A model generated the notes under the pieces. The model was not told the origin of the DNA. It did not search any database and saw nothing but the letters and a program-made list of their open reading frames with translations. Of a DNA stretch of 64,000 bases, positions 62,001 through 64,000 are shown one piece after another. Made by a program: the position numbers and the translations under genes. Every line of letters starts with the position of its first letter. Position 1 is the stretch's first letter. The stretch is from the NCBI GenBank assembly GCA_030141605.1, contig JAQGDQ010000018.1, positions 126,001-190,000 on the forward strand, given 5' to 3'. This DNA is from Tubiluchus corallicola (Eukaryota; Priapulida; Priapulimorpha; Priapulimorphida; Tubiluchidae).

Positions 62001-63518
62001 TTTCTCTGGTAATGAACGTACTTTAGTGGACATTTTATTTTATATAAAACGGTTAGCAGTACTTGTTTTTATTATGGCGTATTATGAAATTTTATCTTCT
62101 GTTATCTGCAGGACAACAGCTAGTCATTTGCAGTTCACTTTCCTTGCTCACATTTCTAATTGGAAAAAGGGGGTAATTTGTGGAGTTTTTTTTTGTTCTA
62201 CAGGATCAAGCAGATGGCGAATGGAAGAGAGTAGTGACTGTGAAAGATACAAAATACACTGTGCCAGATCTAAAAGAAGGTCATATGTACCACTTCCGTG
62301 TAAGTGCAGAAAACAGAATCGGGGCTAGTGTACCTTTACAGACACAAAAAGCCACCAAAGCAGAAAGGCCTCCAGGTACATAATAATTTAGTTTCACTAT
62401 TAGTTCCCAATTCTTAAGCTGTGTGATTATGTTTGTTTCTCGACTGAAACATTGCTTTCTGAATGAAACTGCTTGCTGATGCGATCATTTATCCCATTTT
62501 GAAAAATGTGTACTTTTATATTTTATGTGGGCCGGTACAAATGCTTGCTCTATCCTTAGAAATATTCAGTTTTGCAGTCTACGTTTTACTTTTATCAAAC
62601 TGTATGTCAGATGCATGCGTATCGTACATCAGTCTGAGGTTTGCCTGCATTATTATCTGATTAGATTTCTCTAGCTTTTTCATTATGGCAGTCATGTATA
62701 TTATGTATGTATCACTTTGCATCTTGGGCATTATGTTGCTTTTATGTGAACTGTTTTAGATAGTGATCTAGAATCGATGAACTCAGATTTGTCACTTGGT
62801 GATACCAAATTGTGTATTCCATTGTCAAACATAAACTGTGAAAGATGTGAAATTTTGTTTGCTGATAACGGTGAAACCAATAAGATGCTGAAACCCATTG
62901 ATGATGATGGTGACAATGATGATGAAGCACATACATCCCTCTCACTTGAAAGCTGTCTTGCTGGGGAAAGTCACTTGACGTATAGTTACCATTCCATTAT
63001 GACTGTTGAACAAGTGGAACTGACCTTTGAAGAATATGCGCCAGACTTTGGAATAAATAAGTTAGAGGACAGTACGCATTTTCGCAATGTAACAGTTTTG
63101 ACTGATGATCTTCTTGCCAATGCTCATCATGCTGTAACAAAATTGGAAGAAGCAGAACGTGTATATGAAACAGTTATCATTAAAACACAGGATGGGGATA
63201 TCAATGGGGATAACAAAGGCAACTTTGAAAAGGTGGAAGAAGTGTTAAATAATTCTTTTGTAGTACCTGAAAAATATATGGAGGATTCTCATCATGTATG
63301 CCAGTTAAAGAGTGATGTTAAAACTGAGGAATGGTTTAATGCTGATGTTCCAATTGACAGTGATGACATTACTAATACTGCAATGCATGACAGGCCCAAA
63401 CAAAAACTTAGCAATTGTGAAGCATTTCTTCTACAGTTAAAAAATGCACAGCAAGAGGAATACTTGGGACTATCAGAACCAAGTATTGTGTTTATCCAAA
63501 TAGACAAAAAGGCAAAAG
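3841..63518 (+). CDS. Giant MLCK/titin-like kinase scaffold gene (84 exons placed; both ends uncertain)
   Basis: One multi-exon gene encodes about 4,200 residues: a DFRXXL motif, 20 Ig domains, 17 Fn3 domains and one MLCK-type kinase. Exons were placed by translating across GT-AG (two GC-AG) borders; every junction keeps frame and rebuilds a complete domain. Domain borders are phase 1. Ig domains usually carry an internal phase-0 intron, Fn3 domains an internal phase-1 or phase-2 intron. The kinase resembles animal MLCK more than titin kinase. The downstream Ig/Fn3 run resembles titin A-band or twitchin. Known relatives act in the actomyosin apparatus, as scaffold, elastic element and myosin light chain kinase; that role is inferred here. 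No start methionine exon was identified, and the 3' end may lie outside the window. It could also be read as two genes (an MLCK ending at 16465 and a titin-like gene after it), but no in-frame ATG precedes the next Ig exon, which begins with a splice acceptor. Confidence 0.88.
4074..4598. mobile_element. Non-autonomous hAT-like element (525 bp)
   Basis: Terminal inverted repeats CAGTGGCGGCTCGT and ACGAGCCGCCACTG bound the element. Just inside each end lies GCAGCACCCCC, in the same orientation at both ends. Flanking octamers are AGTAATAC (4066-4073) and GGTAATAT (4599-4606), sharing GTAATA, as expected of an aged 8-bp hAT target-site duplication. No transposase reading frame remains. It sits 20 bp downstream of a splice donor. 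Confidence 0.8.
5002..5625 (-). CDS. DNAJB9: ER-resident DnaJ co-chaperone, ERdj4/DNAJB9 type
   Basis: A 207-residue intronless ORF. Residues 1-22 form a signal peptide (hydrophobic [12 protein letters not shown]). Residues about 37-98 are a J domain with the HPD motif at 65-67 (KYHPDKN) that stimulates Hsp70 ATPase. A Phe/Asp/His-rich middle follows ([21 protein letters not shown]). The C-terminal block [18 protein letters not shown] matches the diagnostic tail of vertebrate DNAJB9. Family role: brings BiP to misfolded proteins in the ER lumen for degradation, and restrains IRE1 signalling. The length is close to the human protein (223 aa). The gene lies antisense in the first large intron of the giant gene. 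A minus-strand AATAAA (plus-strand TTTATT at 4858-4863) lies about 140 nt after the stop. No clear ER stress element was seen upstream. Confidence 0.95.
   Translation of the reverse strand: MDGSQLLMFVFIFCIYVTPAKGDGPGNNDNEDNNSKNYYKVLGVERTATEKEIKKAFRKLALKYHPDKNKDNDAESKFRKIAEAYEVLSDRDKRAQYDNFGQSGTWANTGTTFDFDFKAFFKNFDEHFKHHNEFHQRAQHGDNGDGIFDFDSLFDDIGDDEDFHFRSHFQNHFQNHGAAGGFSGHQQSCKTVTKREGNTVTTYTTCS
5626..7845. other. Rest of first large intron
   Basis: AT-rich intron sequence upstream of the antisense DNAJB9-type gene, so it should hold that gene's promoter. I see no convincing TATA box or CCAAT-N9-CCACG element. The only structure noted is a short degenerate tandem repeat at 6012-6110. Confidence 0.5.
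6012..6110. repeat. Degenerate tandem repeat, about 40-bp period
   Basis: CATCAGCCTATAGAATTTTC at 6012 recurs as CATCAACCTATAGAATTTTC about 40 bp later, then decays to CATCAGTCTATG near 6095. Two clear copies and a partial third. Confidence 0.6.
8614..8646. repeat. AT-rich perfect hairpin
   Basis: TATTACTATATTA and its exact reverse complement are separated by a 7-base spacer. It lies in the intron 7995-9622, where nothing else stands out. Confidence 0.6.
9623..9667 (+). CDS. 45-bp linker micro-exon
   Basis: After a TTCCAG acceptor, 15 codons read [14 protein letters not shown] and the exon ends before a GT donor. It enters and leaves in phase 1, so including or skipping it keeps frame. It joins Ig1 to the acidic linker DEEEEIHM at 10741. 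Confidence 0.7.
10741..12187 (+). CDS. Acidic linker and Ig domain 2
   Basis: Exons 10741-10853, 11358-11476 and 12096-12187 (phases 1-0, 0-2, 2-1). The linker begins [11 protein letters not shown]. The Ig domain has B-strand [12 protein letters not shown], core Trp in [12 protein letters not shown] and F-strand [14 protein letters not shown]. The usual F-strand Cys is Thr here. This Ig is directly followed by Fn3-1 and the kinase, the Ig-Fn3-kinase order of MLCK. Confidence 0.88.
11751..11906. repeat. Intronic inverted repeat with arms of about 46 bp
   Basis: The left arm (11751-11799) ends AGATTGTAGAAAC; the right arm (11859-11906) begins GTTTCTACAATC. Most of both arms pair, with mismatches. 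The roughly 58-bp loop contains two TTACTACTGATT copies. It resembles a decayed foldback or miniature transposon. Confidence 0.6.
12401..12865 (+). CDS. Fn3 domain 1 (pre-kinase)
   Basis: Exons 12401-12552 and 12718-12865, joined in phase 0 after RWK. Motifs: [33 protein letters not shown], then [17 protein letters not shown]. This is the Fn3 that precedes the catalytic domain in MLCK, titin and twitchin. Confidence 0.92.
13048..14999 (+). CDS. MLCK-type Ser/Thr kinase domain
   Basis: Six exons: 13048-13138, 13349-13552, 13637-13782, 13928-14123, 14343-14495, 14876-14999 (about 305 residues). Seen in order: glycine loop [16 protein letters not shown]-binding Lys in EYACKLI, helix C Glu in VRDEIDTM, hinge [13 protein letters not shown], catalytic loop [13 protein letters not shown], metal-binding [35 protein letters not shown] and CLQHPWL. 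The HLD form of HRD and the strings [14 protein letters not shown] and RKWQ are typical of MLCK, which phosphorylates myosin regulatory light chain. The DFG glycine is Asn here (DFN), while the catalytic Lys, Glu and both Asp are kept, so activity is likely but unproven. The domain ends at RKWQ, the start of the calmodulin-binding segment. Confidence 0.95.
15347..16465 (+). CDS. Calmodulin-site exon with acidic/Ser-rich tail and stop (alternative C-terminus)
   Basis: The exon begins in phase 0 after TTTTTTAG and reads [15 protein letters not shown]. Joined to RKWQ from the kinase exon, this matches the calmodulin-binding autoinhibitory segment of vertebrate MLCK (RKWQKTGNAVRAIGRL). The frame then stays open for 372 codons and ends TAA at 16463-16465. 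The tail is Ser/Asp/Glu-rich and probably disordered ([17 protein letters not shown]). Near its end are [11 protein letters not shown] and a basophilic phosphosite-like RRMSSLN. A poly(A) signal follows 231 bp later, which supports a true 3' end for a short MLCK isoform. An internal GTAACT at 15512 (phase 0) could instead serve as a donor to Ig3. Confidence 0.82.
   Translation, partial: KVGNAVIALSRLTVSHGGCQNFVRAPTDNTKCVQFETFEYPEAPNIQTLGVLCESVTDDDAPSDTSFFEQYSDANDISVFDDSELSHESNSRNFERVAYKVPQCKLTVVMSHASNMLDEIPCVSSNTTKVSRTVHETNDSALCIEFDEATDFADYVVIIDKQPSSVANLRCINDDEPKSHGQISFDSCKDNQFEPEVNLDLACNIGGDRSIQSSDSKLVMTSSAWPVSSTRQALSPFDDSSSEKGDEGTYTSHDQSPIASATVQSVSLTKNMFQKLLRPTPHPRKTSATNSSKSKGQLSVQELIKCFEPTNTVSSKPRQLRRMSSLNASSSIFNPDKSIKDEMEEAEKKKIADDELAYQLSPKIVDIVEFPR
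16697..16702 (+). terminator. Poly(A) signal AATAAA for the short kinase isoform
   Basis: AATAAA lies 231 bp after the stop codon at 16465, ahead of the next exon at 16879. AATAAA is frequent by chance in AT-rich DNA, so only its position supports it. Confidence 0.45.
16879..17173 (+). CDS. Ig domain 3 (telokin-like, post-kinase)
   Basis: A single 295-bp exon, phase 0 in and phase 1 out, begins [14 protein letters not shown]. Motifs: [57 protein letters not shown]. The pattern matches the C-terminal Ig of vertebrate MLCK (telokin), including an acidic stretch before a Cys-Ser/Leu-hydrophobic strand. Unlike the other Igs it has no internal intron. The core Trp position reads VVFFQDG, so Phe replaces Trp. 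No ATG precedes it in frame, so it must be spliced on from the kinase exons. Confidence 0.9.
17174..18992. other. Intron of 1.8 kb with short repeats
   Basis: A 36-bp direct repeat occurs at 17808-17843 and 17875-17910 (one mismatch, period 67). A 9-bp-arm hairpin (GCACTGAAA / TTTCAGTGC) spans 18586-18620. No coding signal seen. Confidence 0.6.
18993..19049 (+). CDS. Basic linker cassette exon (57 bp)
   Basis: Reads [19 protein letters not shown] between a TTTTACTAG acceptor and a GTAGGT donor. Phase 1 on both sides, length divisible by three: an ideal skippable cassette. The Lys/Arg cluster resembles a nuclear localisation or acidic-surface-binding patch. It lies between Ig3 and Fn3-2. Confidence 0.75.
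19268..19376. repeat. Tandem duplication, 59-bp period
   Basis: Two copies starting TACTGAAGTGTTGT at 19268 and 19327 share AAACATTTATGTTAAACATG and TCTGCAGA. It lies in the intron 19050-19706. Confidence 0.75.
19707..21520 (+). CDS. Fn3 domain 2
   Basis: Exons 19707-19887 and 21378-21520, joined in phase 2. Motifs: [30 protein letters not shown], then [16 protein letters not shown]. The GG of the usual DDGGS loop is replaced by KKGAEP. The 1.5-kb internal intron contains a hairpin at 20527-20575 and nothing else notable. Confidence 0.88.
20527..20575. repeat. Imperfect hairpin with 22-bp arms
   Basis: CTTTGTGACTGACTAAACATCT pairs with AGATGTTGGTTTTAGTCGCAAAG across a 4-base loop, with a few mismatches. 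It could be a small foldback remnant or a structured RNA precursor. Confidence 0.45.
21546..21846 (+). repeat. 300-bp all-pyrimidine-dominated microsatellite
   Basis: (CT)n with CCCT interruptions, then about 41 T (21634-21674), then (CTCTGTGT)n to about 21760, then (CT)n to 21846. It ends 125 bp before the Ig4 acceptor at 21972. Long ORFs across it are artefacts of the repeat. Confidence 0.97.
21972..22719 (+). CDS. Ig domain 4
   Basis: Exons 21972-22069 and 22545-22719, joined in phase 0 (donor GTTAGT is weak but frame and domain fit). Motifs: [53 protein letters not shown] compact Ig of the type chained in obscurin and the titin I-band. First of five Igs in a row. Confidence 0.9.
22885..23358 (+). 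CDS. Ig domain 5
   Basis: Exons 22885-22982 and 23190-23358, phase 0 inside. Motifs: [54 protein letters not shown]. Both disulfide cysteines present. Confidence 0.92.
23534..23893 (+). CDS. Ig domain 6
   Basis: Exons 23534-23628 and 23725-23893, phase 0 inside. Motifs: [55 protein letters not shown]. Its 96-bp internal intron (23629-23724) is among the shortest in the gene. Confidence 0.92.
24618..25060 (+). mobile_element. Decayed LINE reverse-transcriptase fragment
   Basis: One frame reads [17 protein letters not shown], then [20 protein letters not shown] and, after a break in similarity, [14 protein letters not shown]. These are hallmarks of non-LTR reverse transcriptase: the YADD box (here HADD) and the downstream LYGSQ motif of CR1/L2-like elements. 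No full-length ORF; later sequence is shifted in frame. It lies in the 2-kb intron 23894-25888, in the same orientation as the gene. Confidence 0.8.
25889..26292 (+). CDS. Ig domain 7
   Basis: Exons 25889-26022 and 26157-26292, phase 0 inside. Motifs: [56 protein letters not shown]. Very like obscurin/titin I-band Igs. Confidence 0.93.
26402..26887 (+). CDS. Ig domain 8
   Basis: Exons 26402-26544 and 26743-26887, phase 0 inside. Motifs: [52 protein letters not shown]. It is transitional: the B-strand Cys is lost (LQLEVDY) but the F-strand Cys is kept. From here on the Igs pair with Fn3 domains. Confidence 0.92.
26881..27030 (+). repeat. 75-bp tandem duplication that copies a splice donor
   Basis: Units 26881-26955 and 26956-27030 differ at only a few positions. 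The unit starts in the last seven bases of the Ig8 exon (GTCATAG) and includes the donor: GTAAGA in copy 1, GTAATA in copy 2. The rest of the 1.3-kb intron (to 28229) shows nothing notable. Confidence 0.93.
28230..28972 (+). CDS. Fn3 domain 3
   Basis: Exons 28230-28334 and 28781-28972; internal phase-1 intron in the DNGGSEIN loop. Motifs: [57 protein letters not shown]. Classic titin A-band form. Confidence 0.94.
29472..30130 (+). CDS. Fn3 domain 4
   Basis: Exons 29472-29669 and 30023-30130. Here the internal phase-1 intron lies much later, before [12 protein letters not shown]. Motifs: [35 protein letters not shown]. It follows Fn3-3 directly, so this is an Fn3-Fn3 pair. The next intron (30131-31057) holds nothing I recognise. 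Confidence 0.94.
31058..31521 (+). CDS. Ig domain 9
   Basis: Exons 31058-31209 and 31392-31521, phase 0 inside. Motifs: [20 protein letters not shown], core Trp in [24 protein letters not shown]. No disulfide cysteines in B or F strand, as in titin A-band Igs. Confidence 0.92.
31638..32605 (+). CDS. Fn3 domain 5
   Basis: Exons 31638-31758 and 32430-32605; internal phase-2 intron just before the second-half Trp (KWKKVTKTK). Motifs: [48 protein letters not shown]. First of the 'EWDEPED/VVEV' subtype that dominates the 3' half. Confidence 0.93.
32910..33597. mobile_element. TA-flanked inverted-repeat element (about 690 bp, Tc1/mariner-like)
   Basis: The left end reads TTGGGTGGTGCAGAAAAAAA then TGTGCC. 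The right end, reverse-complemented, reads TCAGGTGGCGCAAAGAAAAT then GTGCC. Both ends abut TA. The interior has no intact ORF; fragments may be transposase debris but are not recognisable. Confidence 0.65.
33926..34324 (+). CDS. Ig domain 10 (GC-AG intron inside)
   Basis: Exons 33926-34083 and 34195-34324, joined in phase 0. The donor reads ACG|GCAAGT: a GC donor with otherwise good consensus. The nearby GT would give the wrong phase and a stop. Motifs: [48 protein letters not shown]. The cysteine-less A-band type. Confidence 0.92.
34730..35245 (+). mobile_element. Decayed LINE 3' region (post-RT Cys/His segment)
   Basis: Near 35036-35242 one frame reads [20 protein letters not shown] then LLNHV. 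This matches the conserved C-terminal part of a widespread non-LTR retrotransposon type (C-x-H...C...GRYTWRHN). Upstream, 34730-35030 gives broken frames consistent with the same element. It is truncated and dead, in the 1.8-kb intron 34325-36119, same strand as the gene. Confidence 0.7.
36120..37165 (+). CDS. Fn3 domain 6
   Basis: Exons 36120-36224 and 36974-37165; internal phase-1 intron in the DGGCPIK loop. Motifs: [59 protein letters not shown]. Confidence 0.93.
37327..37525 (-). CDS. Possible antisense terminal exon of an unknown gene
   Basis: On the minus strand an ACATTTCAG acceptor is followed by an open frame (first ATG at 37512) that reads [18 protein letters not shown] and ends LQTSN, TGA at 37329-37327. 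An AATAAA (plus-strand TTTATT, 37315-37320) follows 6 nt after the stop. Codon use looks like the sense exons. No upstream exon was found and no family is recognised. It may be a chance ORF. Confidence 0.35.
37712..38304 (+). CDS. Ig domain 11
   Basis: Exon 37712-37863 and the first part of exon 38176-38410, phase 0 inside. Motifs: [27 protein letters not shown] (Phe-Lys in place of core Trp), [19 protein letters not shown]. No intron separates it from the next Fn3. Confidence 0.92.
38305..39042 (+). CDS. Fn3 domain 7
   Basis: Remainder of exon 38176-38410 plus exon 38851-39042. It begins [19 protein letters not shown] within the Ig11 exon, so the phase-1 border intron seen elsewhere is missing. 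Internal phase-1 intron after DGGTPVT. Then [13 protein letters not shown] and [16 protein letters not shown]. Its internal intron carries an imperfect GAY-rich stretch near 38725-38790. Confidence 0.93.
39478..40417 (+). CDS. Fn3 domain 8
   Basis: Exons 39478-39606 and 40244-40417; internal phase-1 intron after YYLEKRA. Motifs: [49 protein letters not shown]. Second of an Fn3-Fn3 pair, as with Fn3-3/Fn3-4. Confidence 0.93.
40942..41026 (+). repeat. (CT)n microsatellite, about 85 bp
   Basis: Uninterrupted CT dinucleotides in the intron 40418-41309, pyrimidine-rich on the sense strand. The rest of this 0.9-kb intron is unremarkable. Confidence 0.98.
41310..41975 (+). CDS. Ig domain 12
   Basis: Exons 41310-41437 and 41822-41975, phase 0 inside. 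Motifs: [46 protein letters not shown]. Cysteine-less strand pattern. The neighbouring intron 41976-42731 shows nothing recognisable. Confidence 0.92.
42732..43489 (+). CDS. Fn3 domain 9
   Basis: Exons 42732-42876 (145 bp) and 43335-43489 (155 bp), joined in phase 2 before WKKVATTK. Motifs: [51 protein letters not shown]. The 145/155 exon pair recurs in the following Fn3 domains. Confidence 0.93.
43010..43128 (-). mobile_element. tRNA-derived SINE head, decayed
   Basis: The minus strand reads TTAATTCAGTGCTTAATC, then GATCTAAGTTCCAATCCCAG. These resemble the A box and B box (GTTCRANNCC with one change) of a tRNA-type RNA polymerase III promoter at normal spacing. The body beyond is short and unrecognised. 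It lies in the internal intron of Fn3-9. Confidence 0.5.
44519..44939 (+). CDS. Ig domain 13 (module repeat unit 1)
   Basis: Exons 44519-44676 (158 bp) and 44810-44939 (130 bp), phase 0 inside. Motifs: [59 protein letters not shown]. First of five closely similar Ig domains each followed by an Fn3. The intron before it (43490-44518) shows nothing recognisable. Confidence 0.94.
45677..46474. mobile_element. Inverted-repeat element of about 800 bp, family unknown
   Basis: The left end GTTTAGGCCCCATACTTACT and the reverse complement of the right end (GGTTAAGCCCCATACCCTCC) match over most of about 28 bp. No clear target-site duplication. Short internal ORFs are hydrophobic and unrecognised. It lies in the largest intron of the 3' half (44940-47085). 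Confidence 0.6.
47086..47827 (+). CDS. Fn3 domain 10 (module repeat)
   Basis: Exons 47086-47230 (145 bp) and 47676-47827 (152 bp), phase 2 inside. Motifs: [57 protein letters not shown]. Confidence 0.94.
47978..48599 (+). CDS. Ig domain 14 (module repeat)
   Basis: Exons 47978-48135 (158 bp) and 48470-48599 (130 bp), phase 0 inside. Motifs: [58 protein letters not shown]. Confidence 0.94.
48600..50407. other. Intron of 1.8 kb
   Basis: Holds the LINE endonuclease fragment at 49746-49860. I see nothing else that can be named; 49100-49700 has mixed composition and no long frame. Confidence 0.6.
49746..49860 (+). mobile_element. LINE endonuclease fragment
   Basis: One frame reads [20 protein letters not shown] then [12 protein letters not shown]. 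This is the N-terminal pattern of the non-LTR retrotransposon AP-type endonuclease (HLNIRSL...D.L...L......I..LTET). Frames are broken on both sides. Confidence 0.6.
50408..50893 (+). CDS. Fn3 domain 11 (module repeat)
   Basis: Exons 50408-50552 (145 bp) and 50739-50893 (155 bp), phase 2 inside. Motifs: [57 protein letters not shown]. Nearly the same as Fn3-10 over the first exon. Confidence 0.94.
51137..52949 (+). CDS. Ig domain 15 (module repeat)
   Basis: Exons 51137-51294 (158 bp) and 52817-52949 (133 bp), phase 0 inside. Motifs: [58 protein letters not shown]. Its internal intron (51295-52816) is expanded to 1.5 kb, against 133 to 415 bp in the sister domains, and contains nothing recognisable. 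Confidence 0.93.
53099..53746 (+). CDS. Fn3 domain 12 (module repeat)
   Basis: Exons 53099-53243 (145 bp) and 53595-53746 (152 bp), phase 2 inside. Motifs: [56 protein letters not shown]. Confidence 0.94.
53906..54338 (+). CDS. Ig domain 16 (module repeat)
   Basis: Exons 53906-54063 (158 bp) and 54209-54338 (130 bp), phase 0 inside. Motifs: [58 protein letters not shown]. Confidence 0.94.
54716..55374 (+). CDS. Fn3 domain 13 (module repeat)
   Basis: Exons 54716-54860 (145 bp) and 55220-55374 (155 bp), phase 2 inside. Motifs: [57 protein letters not shown]. The following intron (55375-56086) holds nothing recognisable. Confidence 0.94.
56087..56789 (+). CDS. Ig domain 17 (module repeat, diverged)
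   Basis: Exons 56087-56244 (158 bp) and 56660-56789 (130 bp), phase 0 inside with a GTTAGT donor. Motifs: [56 protein letters not shown]. Exon lengths match the module, but the sequence is more distant. Confidence 0.93.
57013..57427 (+). CDS. Fn3 domain 14
   Basis: Exons 57013-57195 (183 bp) and 57314-57427 (114 bp); internal phase-1 intron before [19 protein letters not shown]. Motifs: [38 protein letters not shown]. The intron is placed unlike the preceding Fn3 domains, so the 145/155 pattern ends here. Confidence 0.93.
57660..58058 (+). CDS. Ig domain 18
   Basis: Exons 57660-57799 (140 bp) and 57911-58058 (148 bp), phase 0 inside. Motifs: [55 protein letters not shown]. The intron after it (58059-58675) shows nothing recognisable. 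Confidence 0.94.
58676..59174 (+). CDS. Fn3 domain 15
   Basis: Exons 58676-58780 and 58959-59174; internal phase-1 intron after DGGSDIT. Motifs: [51 protein letters not shown], ending KKPPG. The second exon is longer than usual because of an insertion ([14 protein letters not shown]) between the C' and E strands. Confidence 0.93.
59517..60029 (+). CDS. Ig domain 19
   Basis: Exons 59517-59656 (140 bp) and 59879-60029 (151 bp), phase 0 inside. Motifs: [55 protein letters not shown]. Confidence 0.94.
60271..61193 (+). CDS. Fn3 domain 16 (three exons, one GC-AG intron)
   Basis: Exons 60271-60375, 60575-60657 and 61082-61193. The first donor is ACTG|GCAAGT (GC). Phase 1 is required to give TGYIIEKNN; the nearby GT gives a stop. 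A second internal intron (phase 0, 60658-61081) is unique to this domain. Motifs: [45 protein letters not shown]. Confidence 0.92.
61314..61744 (+). CDS. Ig domain 20
   Basis: Exons 61314-61450 (137 bp) and 61597-61744 (148 bp), phase 0 inside. Motifs: [54 protein letters not shown]. Confidence 0.94.
61869..62375 (+). CDS. Fn3 domain 17
   Basis: Exons 61869-61993 and 62204-62375, joined in phase 0 after YIIEKQ. Motifs: [51 protein letters not shown], ending ERPPG. Last recognisable domain in the window. Confidence 0.94.
62760..63518 (+). CDS. Long acidic exon, no known domain
   Basis: After a CTGTTTTAG acceptor (phase 1, matching the Fn3-17 exit) 253 codons read on from [15 protein letters not shown]. 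The sequence is rich in Asp, Glu, Asn and Ser ([10 protein letters not shown]) and probably mostly disordered. There is no Ig or Fn3 signature. At 63518 an AAAG|GTAAGT donor of perfect consensus would splice on, beyond the window. If unspliced, the frame closes after GKF at TAG 63527-63529, with AATAAA at 63898. Both readings are possible. Confidence 0.8.
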
Positions 63519-63529
63519 GTAAGTTTTAG

Positions 63530-64000
63530 AGACATGTTTCCGAATTTGGTATTCCCAAGGACAACATTCCGAGAGATGGTGTGCAGAAAGAGACATTCTA
63601 CTTTGAAAATCTTGTGATTTTAATGTGAACAAACTAACATGAGTGACTTTCACATATCTAACTGTTAATTTGGTGACCACAAACACATACTCTCTAGTTT
63701 GGTTGTGTTACAAATGAAGAAAATTGTTTTAAGTGGAGCATGTAGTGGTTTGCATAAGAAATCGGTCTGTAGCTCCAAAAAATCACGTAAATAGAATTGA
63801 AATGTTCAATTTGTTTTTCTGGTTGTTCAAGTTTTTCTGTAACTACTGCAGCTGTGTTTCAATTTTATGAGTGGAATTTTTAGTTTTACATAATTGGAAT
63901 AAAGCCTTTTGGAATACTTTTTTCGGAATAGTGTTTCTTATCCGCACCATAGTATAAGATATTCATAGTCTACGTCAAAGTGTTTATCCAAAACTCTGGA
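63530..64000. other. 3' flank: intron or 3' untranslated region
   Basis: No exon seen. An AATAAA at 63898-63903 would serve as poly(A) signal if translation ends at 63529. Confidence 0.5.

Noticed and set aside
1-64000. Bacterial features: operons, ribosome binding sites, CRISPR arrays, phage or plasmid genes
   Set aside because: None present; gene structure is plainly metazoan with spliced exons.
1-64000. Intact tRNA or rRNA genes
   Set aside because: No cloverleaf or rRNA core seen. The only tRNA-like signal (43010-43128) is decayed and fits a SINE.

Overview
The window is eukaryotic, from an invertebrate animal with an AT-rich genome. It has many short exons bounded by GT-AG introns, metazoan muscle-type immunoglobulin (Ig) and fibronectin type III (Fn3) domains, decayed LINEs, DNA-transposon remnants and long (CT)n tracts. 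The phylum cannot be fixed from sequence alone. An early-branching animal (sponge, cnidarian) or a spiralian would all fit.

Almost the whole window (about 3.8 to 63.5 kb, + strand) is one giant gene. I placed 84 exons whose phases join without conflict, giving about 12.7 kb of coding sequence (about 4,200 residues) plus one alternative 372-residue end. Order of domains: a DFRXXL actin-binding motif, Ig1, a short acidic linker, Ig2, Fn3-1, a Ser/Thr kinase that closely resembles animal myosin light chain kinase (MLCK), then either a calmodulin-site exon with its own stop codon and poly(A) signal, or a telokin-like Ig3. After that come a basic linker exon, Fn3-2, five Ig domains in a row (Ig4-Ig8), and a long titin A-band-like run of Fn3 and Ig domains (Fn3-3 to Fn3-17, Ig9-Ig20). 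The run ends in a 759-bp acidic exon that is either the C-terminus or continues past the window edge. In total there are 20 Ig, 17 Fn3 and one kinase domain. Domain borders are phase-1 introns throughout, so domains and small linker exons are symmetric cassettes.

The likely job is a contractile-apparatus scaffold and kinase: actin binding near the N-terminal side, Ca2+/calmodulin-regulated phosphorylation of myosin regulatory light chain, and an elastic or ruler-like Ig/Fn3 tail. The 3' half (44.5-56.8 kb) shows repeated duplication of an Ig+Fn3 unit with the same exon lengths in each copy.

Nested on the opposite strand inside the first large intron is a complete single-exon ERdj4/DNAJB9-type ER co-chaperone (5002-5625). 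A second antisense exon-like ORF lies at 37327-37525. Introns also hold a hAT-like element (4074-4598), a TA-flanked inverted-repeat element (32910-33597), another inverted-repeat element (45677-46474), three fragments of LINE origin, a tRNA-type SINE head, several tandem duplications and two large pyrimidine microsatellites. Two introns use GC-AG borders. The first 3.8 kb holds no gene I can support with confidence.
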